Assembly: GCA_905250885.1 (NCBI GenBank)
Contig: CAJNOQ010001447.1
Coordinates: 1-31,514, forward strand
Length of the DNA stretch: 31,514 nt
DNA from: Didymodactylos carnosus
Taxonomy: Eukaryota; Rotifera; Eurotatoria; Philodinida; Philodinidae
Direction of reading: 5' to 3'
Of this stretch, positions 20,565-30,897 are shown piece after piece; position 1 is the stretch's first letter; each line of letters starts with the position of its first letter. The position numbers were made by a program, and so were the translations under genes. The notes beneath the pieces are model-generated. The model did no database searches, was not told the origin of the DNA, and was given only the letters and a program-made list of their open reading frames with translations.

Positions 20565-20938
20565 TTTTTGTTTCGTTCTTCAGTTTAAATCAAGAGAATA
20601 TTTTGTAAACAATACAAATGAAGCGTAACGTGTTTTCTTTGTATGGATTGAAAAGAATGACAGAAAGTGAGAAGAATTTCCGTCTCTACACATGTATCTA
20701 TAGACAAAGTTATCTGCTGGTCAGCTGAGAAAGAATGTAAAATGTAAGAAATTGTAAATACATTGTCTTACATGTCCCATCTTTGTTCGATGTCTACTGT
20801 ATATATAGAATGAAAACGGTGATTTCTTCCTTTTTTTTTCCAAACAGATAGAATACACACATACACCAAATTTTTGTTTCTACTGTCTACGAAATTTTAT
20901 CTTGATTTAAAGTGAAAAGAAGAACGTCTCGTTCATTA
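20565..20938. promoter_or_regulatory. shared divergent promoter region between GTPases A and B
   Basis: 374 bp separate the two start codons, which face away from each other. On the plus strand a TATATATAG box (20800-20808) lies 131 bp before the B ATG. A pyrimidine-rich stretch ending in CAG (about 20819-20846) could be a 5'-UTR splice acceptor. A TATA for gene A is not clear. The layout suggests co-regulation of the pair. Confidence 0.55.
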
Positions 20939-20988
20939 ATGGCATCAAAAGCTTCCGGTGGATCATCGTGTGGTTTAATATTGCTCGG
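20939..20988 (+). CDS. GTPase B exon 1: start
   Basis: ATG GCA TCA and 16 full codons plus GG lead to donor GG|GTAAAG. The intron interrupts the first glycine codon of the P-loop (GG|T). It is too short to stand out as an ORF and was found by requiring a start in frame with exon 2. Confidence 0.8.
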
Positions 20989-23900
20989 GTAAAGAAGTCA
21001 TGCATTAGCTACTTCCTTTGGAGTTCTTCCTTTCATTTTTATTTCTTGTGTCAAATGCTGAAGTGTGCAGAAAATGAGTGGAAAGAGAAAGATAGTAGCG
21101 GAGACTTATAATGAATTCCTTTTTTTTTTCTTTCAGTAATACGGGAAGTGGAAAGAGTTTTTTGGCCAATGTGTTGGTAAGGGATTTATTCATCACTCCT
21201 TCGCATCACCTGCTATCCACTCTCTGGCGGCTTTGTGATATTCTGTACTCATCTGAGAACTACGGAATACCCAGAAAAGTTCGAGAGACAGTTGGCAGAA
21301 AAGCATCATTTTTATTTTCAATTTTAGCTCGGTCGTGATGCATTTAAACACGAAGTTTCGTGTGATTCAGTTACACATAAAACTGAATTTCAAGAATTCA
21401 CGTACAATGGTCAATTGTCGTATGCCATCTTCAACATTCCTGGTTTAATTGAAGCTGATCAATCGGCTGTTGAACAAGTAAGTTGTCCGCTAATCGAGTT
21501 ACTACAGGTGTTTTCTTTTTTTTCGGCCCTCTTCGAATTTTTTGATGTGTTGTTTTTAATCCTTGCCGACTTTCGCGGCTAGTAAAAACAACGACCACCA
21601 CGAACGTCGTTATCTTTGGTTAAAATTTCGCACGCCCGTTTTTCCAAGAAAAATTCTTAAGAAATTAGCTGAGAACCGATTATTCACTTTATCTCACAAG
21701 AAATGGCGAGAGTGATTTGAAAAAAGCCAAAAAAAGCTATTGTTGGAAGTAGAGATTGTGCCCATTGTAAGTAAAATGTAAGCAATAAGAAAAGTGAAGT
21801 TTGAATTGGAGTTTTTAAATGGAAAAACTACATAATTATAAAGAACTTTTTCTTTAAACCGTTCAAGCAAAACGGCTTTCAGAAATCTGTGTAAAAGTTT
21901 TGCGCTAGTTTTGCAGAAATGGAGATTTCTCCGAGGTTTATCTGTATGCTGTGGAATTTTTACTACGGATTTTGCACATTATTTCTCAGAATGTTGAAGT
22001 CTTTTTAGAAAAAATGAACTGACTTGTTCAGTTTATAGAAATTCTTTTGTTGGCTTTTGATATATCAAAAACTGAAAGTTCGCAGACGTTTACCTTGGCA
22101 AAAATTCGTTTTTAAAAAGATCGAAAGACGTCTCGTGAGAAGAAGATACTCTTTGTTTTGAAGTTTGAAAGTCAAAAAACATTTTTGTTCTTCCGAAAGA
22201 AACAAGATTTAAAAATATAATTTTGTACCAAGTTCAATCTTCGTTTTCTGATTTGAGTTTCTTTTATTTTGGTTGAGAATAAAGTGCACAGACGTAAAGA
22301 CGTCTCATTTTAAGGAAAGATAACTGCTGCTCTTAATTCTTTTAGGAAAACTTTCTAATAAAACAGACAAACGGCTTATTCAGAATCAGTGGCATGCCGA
22401 AAAAGATAGGGCAGGTGGGGGAAAAGTTCAAAAGCGTAGAAAGCAACAAAGAGTCCGAAAACGGAGAAAATTGTAAAAGTTTTCCGAAGGCGGCTTTCGA
22501 AAAGATTGCTGTATTTTTTTTAGAGGCGAGATTGATGTCGCTCAATAGAGGGTAGTGCTTAGCAAAATTTTTCCAAAACGAAGAAAGCATTTCTCTAGAA
22601 CAGAGAAAGAAAGAAGTCTCGAAAACGGAGAAAACCCAGTCAAGTCTTTTTAAAAGCAGGTGGGTTATAGTCCCTCTGTTCTCCAGCGTTTTGCACGCCA
22701 CTGTTCAGAGTAAACTCCTGCAAGGCAAAAACTTCATTGTGTCTTTTGCTACCTCTCGCCCGATTACTTAAGAAAGGTTTTTTATACTAATATTTTAGAA
22801 TAAAGAAGAAATTTACGAAGCTTTTCGACAACGTCCAAATTCATTTGTTGCATTTGTGTTCAGTGGTGGTAACGGTGGTCGTATTAAAGATGAAGATCTT
22901 GTTGCATATCGTGCTATCAATAATGTTTATGATTTTAAAACTGGTTCATTTTTAATTGTCGTAAATGATTTGCCCACTGATCGTCCACCAACGTATGAAG
23001 GTGAAGCAACTGTTAAATTGGAAAAATTATTAAATATGAATAATGTCACGGTTTGTTTTCTCGATCGAATTAATAAGAAAGTGCCACGTGAACGTGATGA
23101 TCTTCGTATTAAATTGGGAAGTTTAGTGGCTAAATGTACACCGAAAGATGTAAGTAATTATTTTAAACTTTTAAAAAAGAACTGATTTCGTTAGAATTTG
23201 GTTGTCCCAAAAGATAGTATTTTGAAATGATTTGTGAGCTTTCAACAAAGAAAGCTATGTTTAGTTTTCTAAAGCTTCGCTTGTACAAAACTGTTCAGGA
23301 GATCTGAAATACTTGGAAAAATGAGTGGTGTGTATGTTTTATAGCTCGCTTTTTTATCTGAACTGATAAAAAGTTTATTTTGTATTAAAGGACTCGAAGA
23401 ATAAACGTTAGAATGCTCGCATTTAGCACGATCGATTATCTGTCGTCCCCCTTACTTTATTTAGCAATATCTTTCTTTTTCCTTGCAATTTAAAACGTTT
23501 CATTAGCTTTCACAGAACGTCGACAATATTGTAGAAAAGTCCAAAAGATCTTTTTCGAGATTCGAATGATATACCGTAATGGCAAGAATTTTGTATCAGT
23601 AGCTTTTGAGATCACTAAAGAAAATGGATCTGCAAATGTGCACTCTTTCCACGCCGCCTATATGAAAATTCCCTCTTTTTGTCAGCCATCGGTACATAAA
23701 AATATCGCTTTAAGACTTTAACTATGTGAAAAACATTATAATTTGTTCTCCGCTGGATATCCTCCTACCACACCGGACCTAAAGCCTATCAATAGTATAA
23801 GGAATTTTCATATTTTCCTTAGCCCCGTTCTTTGAAAGAAAGTTGCGGATTATTTCATTGCACAACAACAATTCTTATGCTAACTTAGGATTCGGCAATA

Positions 23901-25376
23901 AAAACTCCATATAACAATGTATCTTTCGAGTTTTTTTAATAGTAGCAGCCGTCAACGGCCATTTAAGCTGATGTTTCTTCCGTTGAGGCATTTTAAACCA
24001 GATATATGTCGAATAAAAGAGAAGCTATTCTACTAACACAATGATCTGAGAGAGACTTTTATCAGACAGCGTGCTAGAAGATCCCTTGGGAAGGTCTTTT
24101 GTGTTGTAGAACTTCTTAAAACCAAACTTATCGTTAAAAAAGACGTCATCATGCATTTTTCGGCAATAAATATGTCAAAAAAAATGAGGTAAACTTTTCG
24201 GAATTTCTAGAAAGTTTTCATAAATGAATAGCTTACCGAGAAGTTTCTCATCTTTACGGCGGACTCCCCACCCGTATGATGAAGGAGGTTTCTCAATGGG
24301 TAACAGTCCTCAGTTGCACCTCAGATGTTTCCCATTCTTATTACCTGCCCACTCGTGCGCAGTTTTTGATGTGCATGTGGACATTTGATTTTAAAACGAC
24401 TCGCTCAGTTAAAAACAAAGTTTCTTACAAGTTTTTGGTTATGCTCTTTCTTATTGGAATAAAATCTGGACGAAGATTCGTTTTTTCTGACGATTTCCCA
24501 GGAGCAGGATCGCTGATTAAAACTTTTTAATTCCTCGTTAGGTTTTCCATGGTCGATAAACCGGTAAAAACTGGGTTTCATAACTTTTATTTTCTTAAAA
24601 CGGCCGTAGAAAAATATTCCGAACAGGTTAAGGGGAAAACCATTGAAAAACTAGCCACTTCTATAAAAACCTTTTATCAACCTTTTGTCGAAAGTAGTTG
24701 AAAGATACATAATTAGATCAGTTTTTCACGTTAATTTCAAATCTCTTTATTTCTAAGCTAAACTGCACCGTAGTCAAAATATCTTTCGGAAAGTTCTAGT
24801 ATATTACAAAGGATTTTTTCTGGACAGTTCACAATCTGTTTGTGTCGATAGATGATCGAGAGAGCTGATTAAAGTCATTAGAAAGTATTTGATAAGAAAT
24901 TTTAACTTTTGTCGTTTTACCATGAAAAGAAAGGTGACATTGAATTGCAAGTTGATCAAATTAAACAGCTGAATGAAGCAGCAAGAAAACAGCAGGAAGA
25001 ATTCCAAAATGAACTTAGAAATTTACAAGGTGAAATTAAAAAGAGACAAGATGAATTTAATCAATCGAAAAAAGATTTTGAAAAAAAGTTGGACGGTCTA
25101 CGAGATGAATTGAAAAAGAAAGACGAAGCTGTTGAACGCACACAGGCACAGCAACGTGAACTTGAAAGTCGTGTTAATGCTTTAAACATTGACATGATAA
25201 AGCAAAAAGCTGATCATGATCTTCAATTAGCGCAGGAGCGTGATGCTGCAAGTCGTCAACTATTAGAACAGGAACACAAGACGCGTATGGAGGAATTGCA
25301 ACGTGAAATGATTGCAGCTCAAGAAGCAATAGCTATAGCTGAAAAGAAACTTGATGAAGGTTGTGTCATCTTATAA
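20939..25376 (+). CDS. AIG1/GIMAP-like GTPase with coiled coil and CaaX box, gene B (5 exons, 345 aa)
   Basis: Exons are 20939-20988, 21137-21176, 21328-21477, 22799-23149 and 24930-25376; all junctions keep frame with GT..AG introns. The protein has the P-loop GNTGSGKS at 17-24, a VTHKTEFQEF block at 45-54, FNIPGLIEADQ at 65-75 (Asn where GTPases carry the G3 Asp), VNDLP in the second half of the domain, and about 145 residues of charged coiled coil. It ends CVIL, a CaaX motif whose terminal Leu favours geranylgeranylation, so membrane anchoring is predicted. Full-length relationship to gene A is obvious. Function is inferred: a membrane-bound, self-associating nucleotide-binding protein. 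The lack of a canonical G3 Asp and of an NKxD motif leaves GTP hydrolysis uncertain. Confidence 0.87.
21137..21176 (+). CDS. GTPase B exon 2: P-loop micro-exon (40 bp)
   Basis: It lies between acceptor TTTCTTTCAG and donor TTG|GTAAGG. It encodes the core of the P-loop (NTGSGKS) and FLANVL. Only this splicing keeps the frame with exons 1 and 3. Confidence 0.85.
21328..21477 (+). CDS. GTPase B exon 3: G2/G3 region
   Basis: This phase-0 exon of exactly 150 bases encodes LGRDAFKHEV through NIPGLIEADQ and ends at CAA|GTAAGT. The orphan exon at 30898-31047 has the same length, phase and boundaries. Confidence 0.9.
21478..22798 (+). other. intron 3 of GTPase B
   Basis: Its 1321 bases hold no gene I can support. 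The antisense 119-codon ORF at 22342-22701 has no domain and lies wholly inside the intron. No strong repeat was seen. Confidence 0.6.
22799..23149 (+). CDS. GTPase B exon 4: second half of the AIG1 domain
   Basis: The exon is 351 bases, the same length as gene A exon 2, from acceptor TATTTTAG to donor GAT|GTAAGT. It contains GRIKDEDLVAYRAINNVYDF, VNDLPTDRPPTYEGEA and CFLDRINK, closely matching gene A. Confidence 0.9.
23150..24929 (+). other. intron 4 of GTPase B
   Basis: The intron is 1.78 kb long with no supportable gene or repeat. At its 3' end the position homologous to the gene A acceptor (TTTTAG) reads TTTTAC, so splicing must use the AG in CATGAAAAG|AAAGGT, 12 bases further on. Confidence 0.6.
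24930..25376 (+). CDS. GTPase B exon 5: coiled-coil tail and CaaX box
   Basis: It starts KGDIELQVDQIKQLNEA after the shifted acceptor and continues as uninterrupted Glu/Lys/Gln heptads to KKLDEGCVIL and a TAA stop. The ATG at 24909 in the same frame is intronic and not the start. Confidence 0.88.
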   Translation, partial: KGDIELQVDQIKQLNEAARKQQEEFQNELRNLQGEIKKRQDEFNQSKKDFEKKLDGLRDELKKKDEAVERTQAQQRELESRVNALNIDMIKQKADHDLQLAQERDAASRQLLEQEHKTRMEELQREMIAAQEAIAIAEKKLDEGCVIL

Positions 25377-25463
25377 ACATTAGAAAGCTCTAATGGTTCG
25401 TTTCTGTATGTTTGTGGTGTCTAAAAGTTTGTTGTTCTTGGGTCCGTGTGAAACTTTTTTGTC

Positions 25464-25650
25464 GATTAGTGGTAGGTAATTAACTCCTTTTTTTTCGTCT
25501 TTGTATAGCTAAAAAAAATAAAACTTTTTCACGTTTTATCGGTTGTGTGAAAGCTTCTTTTTGACTAGTGGTATAGGTAGTTAACTCCTGTTTTTTTCGT
25601 CGTTGTGAAACTTTTTTTTTTTTGATTAGTGGCAGGTAGTTAACTCCTTG
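25464..25650 (+). repeat. triplicated 3'-UTR motif of GTPase B
   Basis: A block GATTAGTGGTAGGTAATTAA with a following CTCC, pyrimidine run and GTC word occurs at about 25464, 25563 and 25624 with small changes. One homologous block (GATTGGTGGTAGTTAATTC) lies in the 3' region of gene A, minus strand at about 15637-15655. The motif is thus older than the gene duplication and has expanded in B. Confidence 0.7.
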
Positions 25651-25671
25651 TTTTGTCTCTGTCTAGCTAGA

Positions 25672-25677
25672 AATAAA
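25672..25677 (+). terminator. poly(A) signal AATAAA of GTPase gene B
   Basis: AATAAA in the word CTAGAAATAAAACG, shared with gene A. An earlier AATAAA near 25518 belongs to the first copy of the triplicated block and may be an alternative site. Confidence 0.6.
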
Positions 25678-28102
25678 ACGTCTTATCATTTCTTCGAGAT
25701 GAATTGTTTCAAGTTATGAGGAATGAAGCTGAAACTTTTGCCCTGAGTAGTTATCGGAATAACTTAGCGTTCTCCTCTTTATCTCTTTCGAGCAGTTTTT
25801 AAAGTTAAAGGAGAAAAAGATGTGATCTCTTTGCGAGAATTGTCAAACTTGCACTCGAAAAGTGCAGCTTAACTTCTCTCTGAGAGAGTTCTCTGAATCA
25901 ACGACAAGCGTTGCTTTAAATCATTATGATGAAAGACGTTGCAAGTGTGATACTTGTCAAACCTTCAAACGTTTTCTAATTTAGCACTCTACAGGTTTCG
26001 GCAACATTGTGGGCTAACCGGGAATTAAATCGAGAAATTTAGTCGTTCTCACAGTCCGAAAACTATAACATTTGTCGGTTTTTTGAAAAACATAAACATT
26101 ACATTTAGCGAATGTCTGTCTGATTTATTGCTAGAAAAAAACATCCTTTCAATCTCATTCGAGAGGAATGAATGATTAACTGAACGGAAAAATTCGTTGA
26201 TATTCGCTGACACTTGGCTTGTATCTTGCTAAGGTAGATGCCTACGTTATGCTGTTGATCTCTGAGCTAAGCTGCTCTTTTCTCATCTCGTTTTTAAATC
26301 AGAACACTGATTACTTACAATCTGTCTAGTAGAGCCATAGATCAGTTGGCTTTGCGTGGAATAAGCCAGTTCTATTTTCTCTACGGTGGAAAAAGAAAAG
26401 CATCACCTCTCTTAAACACCAAAGCTTGTCCAAGAGAGGTGGAAAATCCAATATATTAGTGGAATCTTGTAGTTTAAAATCTTGGCTTATTAAAAGCATA
26501 AATTTTCGGCAGCCGACAATTCTACGGAAGCGAGCTTAGCTTTAAAACACTTTCATATATAGGTGCCTATATTTTTATAATCACGTTTTCTACTTTGTTT
26601 AAAGCGCAAATATGAGCATGAAAATGCTGATCCAACTTAAAACGGCTTCGTTCTAAAAATCGCCTTTCGAGTAAGGGATTTCAGGGAGACTTTTGACTAC
26701 TTAAAAACCACATACTTCTCACTGCACCAAGTGCATTCATTTGAGCTGCTCATAGGTTTAATTTTTTTGATAAATGCTTTTCTTTCGAAATTTTATCTTC
26801 TCAAAAACTCTTTCAGAAAACTATTAATTTGGAAAACTGACAAAAAAACACACCAAAAAAAATTAACTGTGTTTAGTTGAAACATAGTTACGCAGTGGTG
26901 GTCGAGTACAACAATTTCGAGAAGGAAAATGAAGTTCAAATAAATCGATACAAAAACTCTGAAATATGTTCTCGAAAAAAGACTTTTGTTCAGTTAATCT
27001 TAATACTTACGAGAAACTTATCAAAGAGATATATTGACATTTTATAAGGGAAAAATACGGTTTACATTGACGTTTCCAAATTAAAAGGTCCGAAAAATTC
27101 ACAAAGCGCGGTATTCGCTGTGTGAGACGTAACTCAACAGAGAAAAGTTTCTTTGTTGTCCGAAGATTTAGAGTTTTGTAGCAATATCAACTATAAAAAG
27201 CCGGCAAGGAAAAGAGAGAGAAAAAGAGAACTAAGGCATGGCTGATCAAAATAAGTGACTAACGCTTTACTACGTTGAATACATTCGTGCAGAAAGTAAA
27301 CTTTCGTACAATCAAAAGCAAAACAATTCGAAACATCAGCTTACACCTTAGCCAACCGTTTAAGCACGTTTTAGGTTAAAACACTCAAAATAAACCGTCT
27401 ATGAAAACTTCAACGTTCAATTTTCATACTCAAAAACTTACTTTTTTTTTTTTGGGAAAGAAGCTTTTGATGACGTTACAATCAGCTCAGTTTTCGCGTA
27501 TTTCGTCGATGTATTTATTAGGTAAAATGTGCAAAAGACAGGCATAATAAAATATTGACTTTTGGGATATTAAGGAAAATGAAGTCTGTCTTTTCGAAAA
27601 TTTCTGTTCGATATTCCAGAAAATAAAATGGGTAACAGCAGAATAGCTCATTTACGATTTTTTTTGAAAACTTTTCGATTTTTGTCGCCGATTGTACTGC
27701 ATATAGCATAATCATAGTTCACTCATATCTCGTAGCAACATTTTGCTTAAAATCTAGAGCGACAGTCTTACTCTCTTAAACTTAGTAAAAGGGCCTGCTT
27801 ATGCGGTTTTTGAACTTTTTACCGCATTATATAATCTACATTGCTAATGTATGAGTAGTCTTCACTTAATTAGTTTAAAAGTGACCATGAAAGAAAAATT
27901 TTATGGTTAGAACTTCTTAACTGGATTAATAGATGAGTACTAGAAGTTTGAAATTGATGAGTTTTTTAATTAGTACAACTAACTTACAGAGATTTTAGGA
28001 CAAATCCAGATACCTATGCCAGCTACTACCTTCTACGACACATACTAATATAGTTCAAAAAACAAAATTTTAACATTTCTTTAAAAAAAGTAGACTACCC
28101 CA
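25678..28102. other. intergenic, no recognisable gene
   Basis: I see no coding region. A 10-bp-arm hairpin lies at 26404-26441 (CACCTCTCTT / AAGAGAGGTG). Short ORFs lack domains. Confidence 0.5.
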
Positions 28103-29917
28103 ATGGACGTCGATACTAGTCAAGTAAGTAGTGGAAATAGTGATGGCAATCTCTTTAATACCTTTGAGGCATCACCTTTTCCTGCAGATCAGCAATTCAA
28201 AAAGGACGAACGCAAAACTCTCTTAGCAGATTCTGTCGGAAGTTATGTATCTGCAAACTCACTGGATTAGACTTTTTGGGGAAAATAAAGAAAATCGTAA
28301 AACTTTTGTTGAAAAAGCAATAAATTTTGATAACCCTTTTGACTTTTGAGATTGAAAAAATTCGTGAAATGTCAGGAGTTGCAGCTTACTACTTTTCTAA
28401 TGCACTACAGCAAGCAAAAAATTTTGATACTTTGCCGAGAGACAATGTAAAGCGATCAAACTTGCTTATTTTAATTGGACAGACAGCAACAGGTAATTTA
28501 TCAGACTTTGCTAGCGACGGAAGTAATAAAAGTCAGACAATGGAATTTCTAGACGATGTTTTAGACAGTCTACCTCTTTCATTATTCTCGTCCAAATTCA
28601 TTTTTGATATTTACTATCCCTTTGCACCACTCACAAAGACTCATACGGGAAAACAGCGTATAAAACATGCTATAGACCTGATGTTTAAAACAAACAGAAC
28701 GCGGGGATATTGAAAAGTATGATTTGGAAGAACTGGAACAGGTTATGACGGATCTAAATGTAAAGTTTAAAGTTAAAAATTGGGTTCGGGGAACATTAGT
28801 TGAGCCATACGAAGAAGAGGGAAATGTCAATGGCCTTATTTATCCAGTTCATCATAAAAAATCAGGTAAACTGATTTTAATTTTTGTATTTGTTTGGGAT
28901 GGCTGAAACTGGGTTTTAATTGAAATTATTTGCATTTATTCTTGGATTCTGTTGATGTACAGATTACAAGTTTTCCAGACACATTTCTCTTCCCTGCCAC
29001 AGTATGATCTTAAAGCAATAGCCAGTTTTACACCGATTTTATGCTTTCCAATTGCAGAGAAAAATAAGTGGAATCCCTATTCAAATATTATGCTTAATAG
29101 ATCTCATGATTCATTTCCGATAATCGAACTTTTAAATCTCTATCATTTTTCTTATGCATTTGGCTGGGCCTCATGATTTATTCTGGGTACTTTAGAGTAT
29201 GCTCAGATGAAAGTTTTAATCTATCTTCTGTTGAGAACAGCTCTGGATGGATCGCGTGAAGCAACTCCTGAACTGCTTGAATTACGAGATATAGTTTTGA
29301 CAAATTTAAAGAATGCTAATTCTCGTCAGAAAGGCCTGAATTTAAGTATCAATGAAAAACGGTGTTCTAGTTGCTGTCGTGTAAGAGACTTGAAAGAATT
29401 TTCAACTAATGCATGTCGAGATTGTATGAGTGCACTGGGCCATGAATGGTATGTTTAAAAACGAGAACGCTCAAGTGTACAAAAGAAGCTATATCATGCT
29501 AGTCAAACTCCCACAGAAAGAAAGCGTCGTCTAAAACAAAGTGCTTATCGACGAACTGTTTCGATCAAACTCAGCCAACTTGAAAATATACAATGGCAGC
29601 TGCTTGACGACGACACCTTCGTAAACTACCTTTGCTGTTTCGATGGTTGTACCAAAGCGTTTGATACAGCTCAAGCTACGGCGCAACACTATAAAACAGA
29701 CCACGAAGATATGAAGACGTGGGAAGAATTCGAAAAAAGTGGCGGTACAATTACAGCATATTTTTGTAAAGATTGTAATGAATCGTTTACTCGAACAGCT
29801 ACTATCTATTGTCATGTCGACAGAAAACATGAAAAAGCTGATAAAACATCATATACTTTATCAGAGAAAAACGATTTTGTTGTTACAAAAACCGAGGTAG
29901 CTAAATCCATGAAATAG
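28103..29917 (+). pseudogene. decayed zinc-finger protein gene
   Basis: A chain of coding-like segments lies in changing frames. MDVDTSQVSSGNSDGN.. (from 28103) ends at TAG 28268. An FGENKENRKTFVEKAINF segment follows in another frame, then IEKIREMSGVAAYYF..NRTRGY in a third (to 28713), then DIEKYDLEELEQ back in the first. From 28964 one frame runs to 29917, broken by in-frame TGA (29174) and TAA (29456). That last part has a CxxC..CxxC treble-clef-like pair (RCSSCCRVRDLKEF..ACRDC) and two C2H2 fingers, C-x3-C-x12-H-x4-H near 29635-29705 and C-x2-C-x12-H-x4-H near 29767-29833. I do not recognise the N-terminal part. It could be a host regulator or a transposon-encoded DNA-binding protein. Three frame changes and two stops argue that it is no longer expressed whole, though an undetected intron near 28866-28962 is possible. 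Confidence 0.7.
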
Positions 29918-30006
29918 ATTCGTTTCACGCCTTCAAATAGTAAATATCTAAAAATAATGTTAAATATTTAAATGAAAGTCAAACATGAAAATAATAAGAA
30001 ACTTAC

Positions 30007-30729
30007 CTTTCCGAATATGCTGGTCGACTTGTTAATGGCTTGTGGATTGAAATTGTTTCAAACATTTGTGATAATAGGTAGACGAGACTGACGCTAAAAA
30101 GAGAAAAAATATCGAAGAATTGACAGAGAAACTTACCGTTTGGTTGAAGAATAGATATTGCCGCTAAAACTTGACACAGATAAAGCTGCTGATGAAGTTT
30201 TTCTTGATTATTTTTGCTGGATTGAACGTTGAAACCCTAGAAAAATTAAAATGGAAAAATATATAGAAATAGAAACTCCCAAAAAAAAAATTACGAGACG
30301 TTTTACTAACTCCGTCGGATGTGACAACATGTACACCAACGCCATTTGTTTTCATTTGAACTGATTGTTTAACGACTGAAGATCTTATTTGTTTGTTATG
30401 TCACCTAAAGGAGAAAAAATGTTGGAAAATAAAATTTGGAGATAGATTTCTTTCTGTTTCTTTCTACAGAGTGAATTTGTCATCCACTCGAAAGTGTAAA
30501 AAAGTCTAAGGCAAGTCCACATGTGAAAGAAACACATGTCCAAAAAATACTTACCATAAATAGGGTTAAATCTTCCACTATTAGCCGCTAATAAACTTTG
30601 ACTGCATTGTTGATTTGGATCATTTAATGAAAATGCGACGATCGACGTTGACTGTTGTTTTCGACGATAGAAGAGATATTCGCTGAAACCACCTGGAGCT
30701 GAACACAAATCGCAGAAGAATGTCGTAGA
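30007..30729 (-). pseudogene. FtsJ-like (CMTR-type) RNA 2'-O-methyltransferase fragment, broken
   Basis: Four exon-like blocks on the minus strand have proper splice sites: 30729-30555, 30404-30311, 30236-30137 and 30093-30007. They encode, in order, FCDLCSAPGGFSEYLFYRRK (SAM-binding motif I), GDIT..QMKTNGVGVHVVTSDG (motif with the catalytic-domain Asp), GFNVQSSKNNQEKLHQQLYL, and VSLVYLLSQMF..HKPLTSRPAYSER. This order and wording match the FtsJ domain of cap-specific mRNA 2'-O-methyltransferases. Block 2 is frameshifted (GDITNK then stop, while the SDG frame has TGA at its start). The expected GGNFVxK segment between blocks 3 and 4 is missing and the frame does not join. N- and C-terminal parts are absent, so this is a gene relic. 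Confidence 0.8.
30068..30130. repeat. 63-bp exact direct repeat, copy 1
   Basis: It is identical to 31452-31514 at the end of the window. It covers part of block 4 of the methyltransferase relic and its upstream intron. The similarity starts abruptly at 30068. Confidence 0.95.
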
Positions 30730-30897
30730 CTAGTAGAAGAAACAGAAAGAGACGATGTAAGCGAAGTAAATGTTGGGTGAGTCAGAAAATTTTTCCCACT
30801 CTCCCTTCCAATTTGCGTAAAGGACGTAAAATACATACAAAGCTGAAGAAAGAGGGACAAAGAACCTTATGTTTTTTATACTTTTTTACTCTTTTAG

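Noticed and set aside
22342-22701. 119-codon antisense ORF
   Set aside because: It lies wholly within intron 3 of GTPase B, has no recognisable domain, and its composition reflects A/T-rich intronic sequence.
24909-24929. ATG at 24909 as the start of a separate coiled-coil gene
   Set aside because: The frame is the last exon of GTPase B. The seven codons before 24930 fall in the intron by comparison with gene A, and there is no promoter.
26404-26441. 10-bp hairpin CACCTCTCTT/AAGAGAGGTG
   Set aside because: The arms are short with an 18-base loop and no neighbouring gene; such a hairpin is expected by chance at this scale.
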